A stretch of DNA of 64,000 nucleotides, from positions 1-64,000 of the forward strand of contig CAMZOI010000004.1 in the NCBI GenBank assembly GCA_947331495.1, given 5' to 3'. Positions 63,849-64,000 of the stretch are shown here, piece by piece. A model generated the notes under the pieces. The model worked only from the letters and a program-made list of their open reading frames with translations. It ran no database searches and was not told the origin of the DNA. Each line of letters starts with the position of its first letter. Position 1 is the first letter of the stretch. The translations under genes and the position numbers were made by a program. This stretch comes from Erythrobacteraceae bacterium Alg239-R51. GTDB taxonomy: Bacteria; Pseudomonadota; Alphaproteobacteria; Sphingomonadales; Sphingomonadaceae.

Positions 63849-64000
63849 TCAGCACTCGATGACGTTGACCGCGAGCCCGCCCTGACTGGTTTCCTTGTAC
63901 TTGCTCGACATGTCGAGGCCTGTTTGGCGCATGGTCTCGATGACTTGATCGAGGCTGACGCAGGTCTCGGCCTCGGTCCGGTGCAGGGCCAGGCGCGCGG
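63849..64000 (-). CDS. probable L-serine ammonia-lyase, C-terminal end only
   Basis: The last 49 codons of a minus-strand gene read ...[42 protein letters not shown]-stop. The DMxxKYKETSxGGLAV ending with a final Cys is typical of single-chain L-serine dehydratases, whose C-terminal Cys enters the active site. The rest of the gene lies past the right edge. Confidence 0.65.
   Translation of the reverse strand, partial: ARLALHRTEAETCVSLDQVIETMRQTGLDMSSKYKETSQGGLAVNVIEC

Overview
The window reads as chromosome from an alphaproteobacterium of the order Sphingomonadales, most likely an Erythrobacteraceae-type marine or aquatic species. This is inferred from the high GC content, the mix of genes (a ZnuD-like TonB receptor, DUF3034/cupredoxin-like/GGDEF-EAL cluster, class Ia nrdA without an ATP cone, DUF2171 and PRC-barrel stress proteins) and compact gene packing with many 1-4 bp start/stop overlaps. 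No phage, IS element, CRISPR array or rRNA was found. One tRNA (Gly-GCC) is present.

Left part (1-32 kb). A FecR-domain protein with a long Pro-Glu repeat runs off the left edge, divergent from a two-partner-secretion type outer-membrane transporter. A decayed spot follows (LuxR HTH remnant abutting a 5'-truncated ImmA/IrrE gene with an in-frame amber). Next come a nhaA-terC-alpha-carbonic anhydrase operon (pH/ion homeostasis), an OxyR-like regulator and a divergent PEP-carboxylase-like protein. At 11.4-15.9 kb lies a divergent cluster joining a dual GGDEF-EAL sensor, an exported copper-site protein, a DUF3034 envelope protein and an apparently exported truncated globin. Central metabolism follows: mtnP-glpD, putA, dcd, a saccharopine-dehydrogenase-like reductase, a zinc-type TonB receptor, tRNA-Gly, a thioredoxin-TPR/Lon-N pair, and the operon argB-yggT-folD-lipoprotein-marC.

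Middle (32-48 kb). This is the accessory part. Small envelope/stress proteins (PRC-barrel, DUF2171, zinc-ribbon proteins) surround a sulfate-ester module: a PAPS sulfotransferase, a formylglycine-generating enzyme and its divergent lipoprotein sulfatase. Around it are recombination scars: a 145-bp repeat holding a gene start plus the tail of a sulfotransferase, paralogous WTP-type DNA-binding-like genes, and a chimeric pseudogene that fuses a sulfotransferase fragment to a copied nrdB tail through a 9-bp microhomology. A standalone HNH endonuclease and a DUF4160/DUF2442 pair (DUF4160 frameshifted) sit next to nrdB; nrdA lies 2.2 kb beyond nrdB.

Right part (48-64 kb). Mostly housekeeping: a TonB-C protein, alpha/beta hydrolase, two tandem PilZ proteins, nadB, an orphan ABC ATPase, tldD, an Nramp-like transporter lacking the canonical metal motifs in an overlapping operon with nth, an AT-rich methyltransferase that looks imported, guaA, an acyl-CoA ligase and the tail of a probable L-serine ammonia-lyase.
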